64,000 nt of DNA, from assembly GCA_030704615.1 (NCBI GenBank), contig CM060731.1:90252756-90316755 (forward strand), written 5' to 3'. A program made the position numbers and the translations under genes. A model generated the notes under the pieces. The model worked only from the letters and a program-made list of their open reading frames with translations. It was not told where the DNA came from and searched no databases. Shown piece by piece: positions 1 to 11,058 of this stretch; the first letter of the stretch is position 1; the number at the start of each line of letters is the position of its first letter. The stretch is from Takakia lepidozioides (lineage: Eukaryota > Streptophyta > Takakiopsida > Takakiales > Takakiaceae).

Positions 1-1797
1 CCTCCATGGACATTTCCACCTGGAATGTCCAGTAGGACAACACATGTGGCATAGGTTTCCCTTTTCTGAACTCGAAAAGGGTTCCGTTACCCTGGCACTG
101 AATGCATTAATGGGCCCACAATTAGTATTAGTTGCTGTACCGGGTAGGTACTTTGACGGCCCGATTTGTCCTCTTGCATGACGAAACTCACTTTTGCAAT
201 CGATGCAGCGCGGTGTGCTTCGCCTAAGCCGCCACGTGTCCGTTTCTAAACATGCCCCCGTCTTCCCCTCTCCGCGTGGCACATTCTCCAAGTTTGACTT
301 CCAAACTTTTTCTTCACTTGATGGCCACTTTTCTAACGTTAATTCGCGTCCACCTGTCACTGACCCTATGGACTGTGTAATCTGTATGGGCTGTGTTGGG
401 CTATGATAGGATGTGTGGCACTGTGATGGGCTGTGATAGGTTGTGTCATGCTGTGATGGGCTGTGATAGGTATGCGAACACCTGTAGTTCCCGCCCTGGT
501 CATATATGCTTGGCTTAGCGACAAGTGCTCCATACTCCGTTGGTATCACTGGCGCAGCCCGTGATTGCTTTTGCGTTTCAACATGCAAATCGTGCTGCAA
601 TGGTTTGTCATGGATACCACTGTATCCCTTCAACTTATTGGCATTGACTCTTCCCAGCATCTCTTTGTTAATGGTTTGTAACATGGCTGTGTTGTTATCA
701 TACATCTTCTGTATGACATAAGGTCCCTTCCATGGTGATTTTAGCTTAGAAGCTTTAATCTTCCCCTTCTTCTGCAACCAGAGAACCAAATCTCTCGTCT
801 TAAAAGTCTTTAATTTGCCTTCATCAAACTGTTCCTTCCTCTTCATCTGAATTCTGGTCATGTTATCAGCTGCATCAGCACGTACTTCTTCCACATGGTA
901 TAATTCATGTTTCCTGACCTTAATTGAATCTTCCAATTCCATTCTCTTTCCCCATTCAGTTTTTATGGTAGGTAACAAGAATTCCACTGGAAGTAAAGCT
1001 TCCATACCATAAACTAATTGGAATGGTGTATACTTAGTGGTGACTTTATATGAAGTCCTGTATGACCACAAAGCTGTCAGCAGCTTTGTATCCCAATCCG
1101 TTTTGTTTGCATTGACTATCTTAGCCAAGATAGTACATAGTATTTTGTTGGTAGCCTCTGCCTGCCCATTACCCTGTGGGTAATACGTTGTACTTTTCCT
1201 ATGCACAATCATGAACTCTTTAGTCAATAGTTCAATGGTCTCATTAATGAAGTGACTTCCCTGGTCACTGATAAATTCCAAGGGACAGCCAAATCGTGTA
1301 AGTATGTTCTCATACAGGAACCTTGCTGTGGACTTGGCTGTGTTGTCCCTCAGAGCTTTAGATTCCACCCACTTCGTAGTATAATCAGTGGCTGTAATTA
1401 TGTACTTGTTCTGTGTATTCTTGGCCGGTGGGTTAATTGGTCCAACAAAGTCTAGTCCCCATTTCTGAAATGGTTCAGTAGGCATCGTAGGATGCAAAGC
1501 CATCTTCCCAGATCTCTGCAAAAGTCCTAGCCTCTGACATTTATCACAACTCTGACAATACTTGTGTACATCTTTGTATAAAGTAGGCCACCAGTAACCT
1601 GCAAGTAGTATCTTCCTACTGGTAATCTCTTCTCCAAAATGACCTCCAGCCACTCCTTTATGAACTTCCTCCAAAACTTTATTTACTTCATGGTGGTACA
1701 AGCATCGTTTAAGTACTCCATCAGGTCCTAGCTTATACATTCTGCCCCTACCATAGTATAAGGTAAAGCCTTGATAGCGATTCTCTTCCTCTGCTCC
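1..1797 (-). pseudogene. Ty3/gypsy integrase part of pol, open to window edge
   Basis: The frame is open from the stop at 1798-1800 to the first base of the window, 599 codons. An HHCC zinc-binding segment (EVHKGVAGGH, then CQSCDKC) lies near 1,500-1,690. The catalytic triad is visible as D in GLDFVGP (about 1,445), D in SDQGSHF (about 1,260) and E in GQAEATNKI (about 1,155). A GPY-type motif (PWKGPYVIQ) sits near 720. The frame then continues about 190 codons beyond the usual integrase end, through a run rich in YHSPSQ repeats (about 370-475), and reaches a second CCHC knuckle at 10-51. The preceding RNase H frame enters after a one-base break near 1,770. The fold is certain; what the long tail does is unknown. 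Confidence 0.88.
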
Positions 1798-2310
1798 TTA
1801 CCATAACTAGGTGGGCATTGACCATGAGTAAGGTAGTATCTGATTGGCCACTGCCAATCTAACCATTCATCTGCACTTCCTTGCACCTCCATTGCAAATA
1901 AACTCGCATCAGGTAATTGGTCGTCTACTCCTGTGGCGGGCTCTCCTGTTGTTAGGCGTGACAAATGATCTGCCACAAGATGCAAACGGTCAAGCTTGTA
2001 AACAACTTCAAACTCAAACTCGTGCAAGATTATTAACCACCTTGCTATCCTTCCACTTATCAAAGGTTTGTTCACCAGATATATCAGAGCCTGGTGATCC
2101 ACATAAAACATAAACTTTCTTCCCAATAGGTAATGCCTGAATTTCTTGACTGCATAAATCATTGCCAATGCTTCTCTTTCAGTTGTGCTATAGTTCCTTT
2201 TAGCGCTGTTCATCAACCTGCTAGCATAGTACACAGGTGAATCTATATTTCCTGTAACATTTTGGGCTAACACTGCTCCCAACGCTTCTCCTGAGGCACA
2301 CAGTGAACAT
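1728..2310 (-). pseudogene. Ty3/gypsy RNase H part of pol
   Basis: The frame starts around the SGEALGAVLAQN segment. It continues through the RNase H/tether region with REALAMIYAVKKFRHYLLG, FYVDHQAL and VADHLSRL, typical of Ty3/gypsy RNase H. The usual upstream TDAS catalytic aspartate falls at the break with the RT frame near 2,300 and is not readable. The frame ends at 1728 by running into the wrong phase; integrase coding resumes one frame over. Two breaks bracket this domain, so it is a fossil or carries sequence errors. Confidence 0.85.
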
Positions 2311-3766
2311 GAAATACAACATGCCAGTGAGGGTTAATCAGCACAGGTGTAGTTGTTACTGACAATGTAAGTTCCTCAAAAGCCTCTTGACATTCAGCTG
2401 TCCATGCAAACACTGCATCTTTATTCAGAAGCTTGCTCAATGGTGCTGCTATCTGTGCATACCTTTTGACAAATCTTCTGTAATAACTGGTTTGTCCAAG
2501 GAATCTCCTTAGACTCTTAACATTTACTGGTGGTGGAGAGGCTTTAATGGCTTTTGTCTTCCTGGGATCCACAAGAAGTCCCCTCTTACACACAATGTGT
2601 CCCAAAAGCACCCCTGAGTTCACACAGAAAGTACACTTCTCTGGATTCAGGCCCACACCTCTCATCCTGCATCTGGCCAAACATAACTCCAATTTATGCA
2701 AGTGCTCATTCTTAGAGCTATACACACTGAAATCATCCAAGAACACCTGCATGAAATCATCCAGATACTCATGAAAAGATTCACTTATCACTTTCTGAAA
2801 GGTTGCTGGTGCATTACAAAGTCCAAAAGGCATGATTTTGTATGCATAAGCACCCCAGTCTGTGATGAAAGCTGTCTTTCCCTGGTCTTCTTCTGCCACT
2901 TGCACTTGATTATAACCACTGAAGCCATCCATGAATGAGTACATCTCATGGCCTGCCACAGTGTCCAACACTGCTTCTGTGAATGGCAAAGGGAAAGGAT
3001 CTTTCTTCGTGCAAGCATTCAACTTCTTATAGTTCACACAAACTCTCAGTTTACCATTCTTCTTGGGAACTATCACAATGGGTGACAACCAAGTTGTATA
3101 CTCTATCGGGTATATAAACTTGGCCTCAGCCAACTTCTTGATCTCTTCTCCAACCTTCTGTGCATAGTTGGGATTCATTCTGCACCTTGCCTGTTTGATT
3201 GGTACTGACCCTGGTTCTAGTTCAATCTTATGCTGACAGATCTCAGGTTTTATCCCTTTTAGATCCTCGTAGCTCCAAGCAAATACATCTCTGTATTTGA
3301 TGAACAAACTCTTAGCTTCCTCAAAGAATTCTGGCTCCAAATCAGCCCCTACCTTCACCATCCTCGGTTCCTCTTCAGTTCCCACATTCACTTCTCTCAC
3401 CTGCTCATCAGCTGTGATTGTCCAACCAGTCACCACTTCATCCTGTAAACTCACAGTGGCTGGTTCCTCTAGGTTTTCCATTTCTTCTTCTCTTTCTTCA
3501 TAGAAATGTGGTGGGTAACTGCTTGTTTCACCTTCAATTGGTGTTGTTGTCACTACACCACAACAGATACCTTTTAAACAACTTTGGCCTTCCAGCTGCA
3601 TCTCTGCAACCTGCTTCCACTCTGGGTGTGCAGTGAACAGGGTAGCTTCCTGCTCCTCATCCAGTCCTCCCCTCCAGTCATACTCCCTGACCCCTCGAGG
3701 TCTTCTCGTAGCAGATAATCTACTAGATTTTTTTAGTGGTAATTTGTATCTTGTGCATCCCATCAT
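2267..3766 (-). pseudogene. Ty3/gypsy reverse transcriptase part of pol
   Basis: About 500 codons. The RT palm is clear: LSPIVIVPKKNGKLRVCVNY, then SFMDGFSGYNQV, the MPFGLCNAPATFQ motif, and the catalytic FLDD box (a variant of YLDD) near 2,735. The downstream thumb/connection has SLRRFLGQTSYYRRF. The N-terminal about 130 residues are acidic linker. It overlaps the protease frame at 3723-3766 in another phase; an A7 run (minus strand) sits exactly at that junction. The last residues before 2267 are out-of-frame translation of RNase H sequence. Confidence 0.9.
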
Positions 3767-4780
3767 GCACAGTTAGTAACTGGGAATTCCAGTCATGGAA
3801 TACCCTGGCCTGTTTCAGCCACGGACGTCCCAACAATAAGGAGTAAGCTTCCATGACTTCATCCATTTTTAACACAGTTACTGTGATCATAAAGATCATC
3901 TTTTGAATCTGTATCTTAACTCCTCTTATCAATCCCAGTGGCTGTACACTTCTTTGATCTGCCATTGTTACTGTAAATGGGGCTGGCTTCATGTTACTTA
4001 GACCAAGCTTCTGCCTTAATTGGTCTGTCATGATGTTCACTCCAGAGCCTCCATCTATCAGTACATCAATTAGTTCCGTGCTTCCAATTCTCAATTGGAT
4101 TACTGGCATAGAATCATCAAAGTCCATGACTGTTTCTCGCCCTTCCGGCTTCACATTATAACTGGTCACCTTGCTGTTCAGGTCTATGTTCCCTGTCACA
4201 TGGGCAATTCGATTGATTGCTTGATACAGTCTGTGTCTACAATAAGGTGCCACAGCCAATAGCTGTCCAATGGTAATCTCCGCTTTGGACTGGCATATTA
4301 CTTCAGCCAAAGTCCCTTCTGCAGCTTCTTTCTTCCCTTCATCCTCACTCACTTCCTCTTCTCTTTCATAATCAGAGGAATCTGCCATAGGAATATCAGT
4401 ACTCTTCTGCATTTCCTTTATGGTATCTGCCACTTCCTTGTGCAGTTCCTTCTCATCTCTCCAAGCCTCCTCATCTTCAGGCACATCACTGCCATCTTCA
4501 TTATTATCATCTTCCTCATCTACTGGAGGTATTAGTTTGGCTTTGCTTCTCGTTACTATCATTGTACTTACTTCTGGTACAACACATGGCCTAACCATGT
4601 GAGCTGCCACCACTGGCCCCTCATTCACAGGAGCTCTCATCTCATTCTGGTGTCTGATCCAGAATGGACAGGCTGCCTTGCGATGGCCTGCCTGATTACA
4701 ATAGTAACACAGTTCTTCCCCATTAGGTCCTCGCCCTCGTCCAGGAAACGCAGTTCCGGGAGAAGGTCTACTAACCCTAG
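3723..4780 (-). pseudogene. Ty3/gypsy zinc knuckle and aspartic protease
   Basis: The longest Met-initiated frame starts at 4640, but the same frame is open further upstream and encodes a CCHC knuckle (CYYCNQAGHRKAAC, 4668-4709). The true coding region therefore begins beyond that. A retropepsin active site LIDGGSGVNIM lies near 4,045-4,065; DGG replaces the usual DTG/DSG, a variant common in plant gypsy elements. An acidic linker lies between knuckle and protease. An in-frame stop sits just upstream of 4,780, where element homology ends. No capsid-type gag is present. Confidence 0.85.
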
Positions 4781-4803
4781 AGCAGACAAAGATTCAAGCA
4801 GAT

Positions 4804-4863
4804 GTGAAGGGGAAGAGGAAAGCTGCAGAAGGGGATCCAAACTCAAAACCTAAGAAGGCGCCA
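4804..4863 (+). other. possible exon end with splice donor
   Basis: Plus-strand frame KGKRKAAEGDPNSKPKKAP is lysine-rich and is followed immediately by GTAAGTG, a good splice donor. It lies right at the truncated end of the gypsy element. It may be the edge of a host gene into which the element inserted, with the upstream part outside the window. No partner exon was found downstream because tandem repeats start at once. Weak evidence. Confidence 0.25.
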
Positions 4864-4904
4864 GTAAGTGTTCTCTACCTTCAATTTCCTGTTTACAGTT
4901 TTGC

Positions 4905-5960
4905 GAAGAGTGTGAGTGAAGTGCACAAGAAGTTTGTGACAGTAGCAGTTTGTGACTGGCGCTACCGCCATTCACTGTTCATCGGACACAATCAGTCTGA
5001 TTTCCTTTCAAGCATTCTTTCTCTTTCATTTTGTAGCAGGAACTCTTGATTGTTGGCAACGAAGAGTGTGAGTGAAGTGCACAAGAAAGTGATGGTCGGT
5101 ATCGACCATCAGAATGAAGTCATGTTGATTTGCAATGTACCCCTCTAATTATGGTTTTCCACAGCAGTATTTTGTGACTGGCAGTACCGCCATTCACTAT
5201 TCATCGGACACAGTCAGTCTGATTTCCTTTCAGGCATTCTTTCTCTTTCATTCTGTAGCAGGAACTCCTGATTGTTGGCAACGAAGAGTGTGAGTGAAGT
5301 GCACAAGAAAGTGATGGTCGGTACCGACCATCAGAATGAAGTCATGTTGATTTGCAATGTACCCCTCTGTTTATGGTTTTCCATAGCAGCCGTTTGTGAC
5401 TGGCAGTACCGCCATTCACTGTTCTTCAGACACAGTTAGTCTGATTTCCTTTCAAGCATTCTTTCTCTTTCATTCTGTAGCAGGAACTCCTGATTGTTGG
5501 CAATGACATTCTCTTTCTTTTCAAAACTCTCATTCTGATACGACAAAAAGTGAGTGTCGTTGCCGACAGGAAGTATGATCCAGTATCGACTTACACCAAA
5601 CGCAATGCTTTCCATTCTAGTGTAGAGTGAGTGTCGTTAACACCATTCGATTCTCCTCATGAGCTTCCTGAATCTGTATGCTTTGAGAGAGAGTGATGGT
5701 CGGCATATTCAGTCCTTTTGTCTTGCATTGCATTTTCTCTATCCAGATTAAACAGATTAGAGAAGGGGAATGGCGGTACTGCCAATCATTTTTTGTGAGA
5801 CCATACCGTAGCTTCATGTAGAGTATCGATTGCAAAGTACATTCCTAACAGACAAGAAATAGTGATAGTTTGTGAAGATCATCACAATGGAGTCTCTCTG
5901 ACTTATGTGCACTCACTTTCTGCCCTGAACTAAAGTGAGTGTTGGTGCCGCCAATCACTA
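4905..5960. repeat. 222-bp tandem repeat and diverged remnants
   Basis: Units beginning TGTGACTGGC start at 4951, 5173 and 5395, an exact 222-bp spacing; the third is partial. The unit contains an exact 22-bp palindrome centred on GGTACC (5312-5333), with a one-base variant at 5090-5111. It also carries a second short inverted motif around GGCAGTACCGCC. From 5500 to 5960 the same words recur in scrambled and inverted order (for example GGCGGTACTGCC near 5,770), as expected of an eroding satellite edge. No coding potential. Confidence 0.85.
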
Positions 5961-7237
5961 AGAAATATACATCCTTGCACCAAACCGATCTTGTATGTCC
6001 TTCAAATGTAATGTTTTGTACCAGGTGCGCCCAACATCCTTTCTTTTGTGTCCAATGTCCATAGATAAACACAGATGGCAGTTTCTGCGCTCCTCCGTAT
6101 TCTTCCGTCACTGAGTGCAGCAATCGCGTTTGTAGTTCAGTTATAACTGCTGCCCCCCATACATTCTTCCCTTCACTGCACGTGGTGCTCATGCTTGACG
6201 TTTCATGGGTATGTTCTCCAGTGCTCGTCGTGTATGTTCTACTTTCGCCATTTGCCGTTGCATTTCCGCTTGTGAGATTTTGCCCTACTTGCCTTCTCGT
6301 TCTTCCCTTGTGTAATTAGGCTCTTCACCAGTCTGAAAATAATACCCTTCTGCCTTCAAATGCACCTTTTCTTTACATCTTTCGGATCGTGTTTGAACCA
6401 TGTTGATTCGGGACAGGTCTCTCTCCTCATTCACCATATGTTGCAGCTCCTTGCCAACCAGCATCCCTCGGCAGATATTCCATGCTGCCATCATGTTGCT
6501 CCACTTACTCGTATCTTTAGTTGTAGTGACAGTTGCTTGGTTCGCCGTTGTGTTTGCAGCCCAAAGGTCATCCCACACCTGCTCAGCTGCTCTTCTACTT
6601 ACTGGGTACCCCTGTTCCCTTCTTGTGATCTCTAGCATATCCCAATTAGCAGTTTGTGACCTCCTTGTGCCTCCCTTCCTTTTGCACTTGCACCGTATTA
6701 CCCTCCTTTCACATACAAGGACTATAGTTTCCTTCCCTTGCTTGTGTAATTTCTGATTTCTTCAAAAGAAAATTGTTTCATTGCCCCTAAGCAACTCACT
6801 GTATCAGGCCTATTCTCCTCCTTATCATCCCTCGCCTTTTGGAAAATTCCAGCCATAATTGAAGGGCAATTGGTTGCTGTACTTAACTGCACAAATGTTC
6901 CCCTTTCCGTTGGAATGAGCTGCACGTCCTTTCCATGCTGACGTACCCTTTCTTCTTCCTGCAGGATCCTTTGCCCAACCCTGTTATTTCTATCATTTGT
7001 GCCATCCTCTTGGCATTTCCACATCCTCCCCTCATTGCCAGTGAAGTGTTTCCTTCTCTTCCCTTTGTCTTTAAAGACACTCCAACTCTTAGCTGCAGTA
7101 CCCTTCGCTGATTTCTTATTGCCTTTGACCTCATGTATGTTTTCAATCATGTTTGAAGGGTGATCACTTGTTGCCATATGCAAGACTGTGTCCTTGACTG
7201 CTTCTCTTGTCTCAGTATGATGTTTAATTGTTGTCAT
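5845..7237 (-). other. three unrecognised minus-strand ORFs
   Basis: Open frames lie at 6722-7237 (171 codons), 6285-6638 (117) and 5845-6192 (115), all on the minus strand. The first two are rich in charged residues (for example KGKRRKHFTGNEGRMWKC) and could be parts of one spliced or frameshifted gene. No conserved domain was recognised, and no convincing donor/acceptor pair joins them. They may equally be chance frames in repeat DNA. Nothing else is seen in this interval. Confidence 0.2.
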
Positions 7238-7254
7238 GTCAGGCCGTGCTCAGC

Positions 7255-9640
7255 TGCACCGTGGTGTCTTCGTGGTGGTTTGGAGTGACTTTGCAGGTAC
7301 TGCCGATGTGGCAGCAGGAAAGTACCCAAAAACAGATAACAGAGATGAAGATAAGCTTTGGAATGAACACTTTTCTGACATGCAATTCAGAGTTGGAACT
7401 ACTGTAATAAGTAGGGTTTGGGGTGTTTACTGAAAGAACTTCACGCCGTGAGTGTCAGCTGCTAACAGCAAGGCTGAGGATGTATTCATGATTTGTACAC
7501 AGGCAGGGATAGCTGAAGACCAGGGATAGAGGTCCAGATTCATCCAAGAGGGCCGGATTTCACACACAAGATTACGTCTGATTCCCTGTGGATCATTAGC
7601 TAAATCTGCCTGGGTAGATGGTCAACTGGAAACAGCAGCGGCAGCAACGGTTGTAGAGCAAGGACTACTGATAAAGGTATCTTCTTCAACACATTTGTGG
7701 TGAGGGCACCTTCTTCTTTGACCTATTTCAGCCTGTTTTTCCCTCTCATCATACTCATTAGCTCATTGGGATGATCTATGGTGGTTTGGAGTGACTTTGC
7801 AAGTTACTGCCGAGGTGGCAGCAGGAAAGTACACAAAAACAGATAACAGATTGTACTCATAAGACGTTGTTTGCCGTAACCTTGTGGCCATTGACCCCGC
7901 GCACAGTTTGAGCGGGAACAAAAGGGATAGAACCTACCTCTGTCAGGGGCTGCTGTGTGTGATTTGCCCAAAAACTAGGCCTCAGGAGGGCCTGGGCTTT
8001 TGGCTCAGCCTCAAGACTTTCAAAGTTGGTAAACAGGGGTACAGGCACAATTCCCTTGATAGATTTGAAGAGAGCGTCTCTTTGGTGAGAGAACCCCGGA
8101 CAGTGTATCAGAAAATGAATATTGTCTTCAGATTGCCCACACAATGGGAAGTGCACTCCCCCTTTCCTCTCTGCTTCTGTTTGCTGTTCAAAGGTAGGCT
8201 TCCTTCCCTGAGTTTAAATTTCAGTCTAGTGCCGAGAGTGGGTGGACCCTTGAGGTCATCCAAGATGTCCTCCCCCATGTCACTGACTAGAAACAAGTTC
8301 AGGGATGTTTTCTGCCTAACTTCATTTTCATCAGACAATCTCATGGCAACAGACTTGGCTTTGGACACTACAGCCTCTAAGTCGGATTTATCCAGCAGGG
8401 TCAAGACTTGCGGATCCGGGTCCAGGTCCTTGAGAATCTCTTCTACTCTGGTGTTGGGAAAACACCTTTTGATCTCAGTCCAAACCAGGAAGTGGTCAGA
8501 GGTACCAATATCAGTTCTGTCGATCAACACATTGGCACACTGGGGGAACAAATTTTTGTCCATTATGATATAGTCCACAATGGAACGTTCCCCAGTTTGG
8601 GATTTCTCACGAGTCCACTGCACTTGGTCACCTCTTGTCTTGTTATTCAAGGTCAAAAGCTGAAGCTCTTCCAGACAGTTAATTAACCGTCTGCCATTAG
8701 AATTCAGCTCGTCCTCACCAGAAGACCCAATGATATCGTCCTGATGGAGCCCTTTGCCCACTTGGGCATTGAAGTCACCCTGCAATAGCACCACAGAGAT
8801 GAAGAGAAGCTTTGGAATGAGACACTTTTCTGACCCCAGTCAATGGTGGGACAATGTGGGTGGATGGTCAACTGGAAACAGCAGCGGCAACAGCGCAATT
8901 GATAGAGCAAGGCACTACTGATGAAGGTACCTTCTTCAACACATTTCAGCCTGAGGGCACCTTCTGCTTTGACCTGTTTCAGCCTGTTTTTCCCTCTCAT
9001 CAGACTCAGCCCTGAAGCATATGTATTGAATTCTGTAAGTTAGCTCGTTGGGTGGATCTGCGGTGCTCTGGAGTGACTTTGCAAGTTACTGCCGAGGTGG
9101 CAGCATGAAAATACCTCAAAAAAGATAACAGAGATGGAGAGAAGCTTTCAAGGGATGAATACTTTTCTGACCCCAGTCAGTGGTGGGACAATGTAGGAGA
9201 TGGTCAACTGGAAATAGCAGCGGCAGCAGCGCAATTGATAGAACAAGGGACTGCTAATGAAGGTACCTTCTTCAACACATTTCAGCCTGTTTTTCCCTGT
9301 TATCAGAGTTGTCCCTAAATTTCCAGATGGCCGGATTCCAAGCTCCATATTACCTATGATTCCATGTGGAAGGATAGGTACAAGAAACCTGCATGGGTAG
9401 ATGGTCAACTGGAACCCACTGTAGCAGCTGCAGAGGCATGATGTACGCATTGTTAGTGTGGAGGGAGGGGTAGTTGTTGATGCAGGGAGAGGATCGTGGG
9501 TGCAAAATCATCCAAGAGGGCCAGATTTGGAGCAAGGAACAGTGCTGGCAGGAGTTCTATAAATATGATCCACAGCGGTGGGACAATATTGTCAACAAGG
9601 TGAGCTTTCTTCATGCAACATCGTAGGGAGTTTGACAGAA
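7255..9640 (+). pseudogene. decayed OSB-like PDF-motif modules
   Basis: Repeated blocks, in broken frames, spell pieces of the PDF motif of plant organellar single-stranded DNA-binding (OSB) proteins. A DEEKLWNE..FSDPSQWWDN block occurs at 7,340, 8,795 and 9,135. HPRGPDFTHK and SLWI lie at 7,545-7,590, and WKDRYKKPAWVDGQLE at 9,370-9,415. A further WQEFYKYDPQRWDNIV lies at 9,545-9,600. A shared tail, FDLFQPVFPSHQTQP, follows at 8,955-9,000. Copies carry stops, frameshifts and deletions of the motif centre, so none is functional. A LINE is inserted between two halves. OSB proteins act in mitochondria or plastids; that function is family knowledge, not shown here. Confidence 0.65.
7851..8792 (-). 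mobile_element. LINE copy, 5'-truncated, RT deleted, ACAGA target duplication
   Basis: A minus-strand non-LTR retrotransposon. The 8108-8794 frame is the C-terminal half of an APE-type endonuclease (GDFNAQVG, SIVDYIIM, GTSDHFLV). The 7857-8200 part, in another frame, is the C-terminal zinc-binding segment (CGQSEDNIHFLIHCPGF). The whole reverse transcriptase that should lie between them is missing, and the junction is near 8,190. The element is flanked by ACAGA at 7846-7850 and 8793-8797. Removing it restores the OSB-like word AACAG-AGATGAAGA seen in neighbouring copies. It is therefore a dead, internally deleted copy inserted after the OSB fragments arose. Confidence 0.85.
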
Positions 9641-9833
9641 CTTTGCTCAAACTCATCAATCAGGTACTTGCTTCTGTACACATTTCATCCTCTTATCAAC
9701 GTAGTCCCTGCTTGGACAGCCTATAGGACTGTATAAAACAGGACTTTGGAACCTTCCAACCCGGGTGCTTTGTTATTGGTCTATCAAGGTCTGATTTGAA
9801 ATGTTTTCATTGCATTTTGCAGGTGAACTCATC

Positions 9834-11058
9834 ATGGAAGAAGAGTTGGAAGTAAAAGTCATGCTCGTTGGAGGAGATGCATCACCAAACAGGCTTGGTT
9901 CTGTTCTCACTATGCAAGGTGTCACATACAAATGCATCCGAGCAGAAATTCTAGGTGATGAGCTTGTCTCAGGAAAATTTCATTTCCTTTCCATGGGGGG
10001 TAGTGTCCTTTCAGCCAAGCAGGAAGAGAGGATGGTTCTGAAAGGGGATACTGTACACATTAAGATTTCAGACCAAAATGATGGGGACCAAGGATTGAAA
10101 AGACCTCTATCTTCCAGTGGTTCTACGATCTTGCATGAGGACAGACCAGGCGAGGACCCGGCACCAGTGTCTAAAAAGATGAGGATGGACCCTGATACAC
10201 CCTTTGCTGGCGATGGTGGAAATGAAGACCATACACATGAGCATGCACTTCAGCAGAGATATGGTAGATTGTGCAGCATCCAGCGATATTCAAAAATGGC
10301 AGAAAGAGATTAGAGCCATTGAAAGGAAAATCTTTGTAGAAGGACGATGTGACAAGTTTGAGCTCATGACAAAGGAACAAGGACAAGCAATGTTCCACAT
10401 ATGGTGTGTTGAGTGTGAGGATGTTTATGCACGGTCTGGGAAAAATAAACCATATGATGCATGTGCAAACTTTATGAGATCTCATTTGAGGAGTGAGGGG
10501 CATCGCATAGCCTATGAGAGGCGTCATGGGAAGGGTTCATCACAATGTGTCATCAGCCCTATAAATGCAGATGAAGCATTAGATGCAAAGAAGAACAGGG
10601 TGAAGGAGACATTAGAGGAAGTCGCTCGGTTTTGTGAGGACAATCTTGGAAACAGATTTGAGATTGTGGAAGCCACAATTGGAGACTACTCGCAGTTGGG
10701 TTCCATAAGGATTAAGTGCGCACTTGATTCGAAGTGGCTACTCTTGTTTCCAAGGACAGGTTCTTTGCAATCTTCTTTGACAGAACATGTGAAAGGAAAA
10801 ACTCATGTCGATGCAGAGATTTGCCAGAAGGTTGGAAGTAGTGAAGGATTGTGCAAAAAGAGAGGAAGGCCTCCAAAGCCTATGATTGCCAAAGATGTAA
10901 AGCAACGGGATCTAAGCTCTTTCTTGGTCAGTCAACCTGTGTTGCCGTCCCCACCACTTGACAATCCAATTGTGGCATCAACAATGGGAGCATCCTCGTC
11001 ACAAACTCCATACACTTGTGTTGACGCTGCCCAATGGGCAGATCTGATTGAGGATTGA
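9834..11058 (+). CDS. unrecognised nuclear-type protein with AT-hook
   Basis: Two overlapping frames (9801-10313 and 10204-11058) join through a single break near 10,260-10,300. ATG at 9834 is the likely start, 12 bases after a TTTTGCAG splice acceptor (9815-9822); a donor CAG/GTACTT lies at 9660. Basic stretches SKKMRMD and an AT-hook-like KKRGRPPKP suggest nuclear DNA binding. A CVECEDVY...SHLRSEGH pattern and a second IKC...EHVKGKTH pattern look like two C2H2-type zinc units, the latter weak. Stop at 11058. No family recognised. The frame break could be a small error or real decay; about 400 residues if continuous. Confidence 0.5.

Larger units (their letters stand above)
1..4780 (-). mobile_element. 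Ty3/gypsy LTR retrotransposon, internal region
   Basis: Minus-strand domains run in Ty3/gypsy order: CCHC zinc knuckle, aspartic protease, reverse transcriptase, RNase H, integrase with a GPY-type C-terminus. The element runs off the left edge of the window, so its 3' LTR is not seen. At the other end it stops near 4,780, just upstream of the CCHC box, with no gag capsid region, no PBS and no 5' LTR. The copy is therefore 5'-truncated or was joined there to unrelated sequence. Three frame breaks (about 3,725, 2,300 and 1,770) separate the domains, so this copy is unlikely to be active. Confidence 0.9.

Noticed and set aside
1844-3636. Plus-strand ORFs of 68-89 codons
   Set aside because: Antisense of the gypsy pol region.
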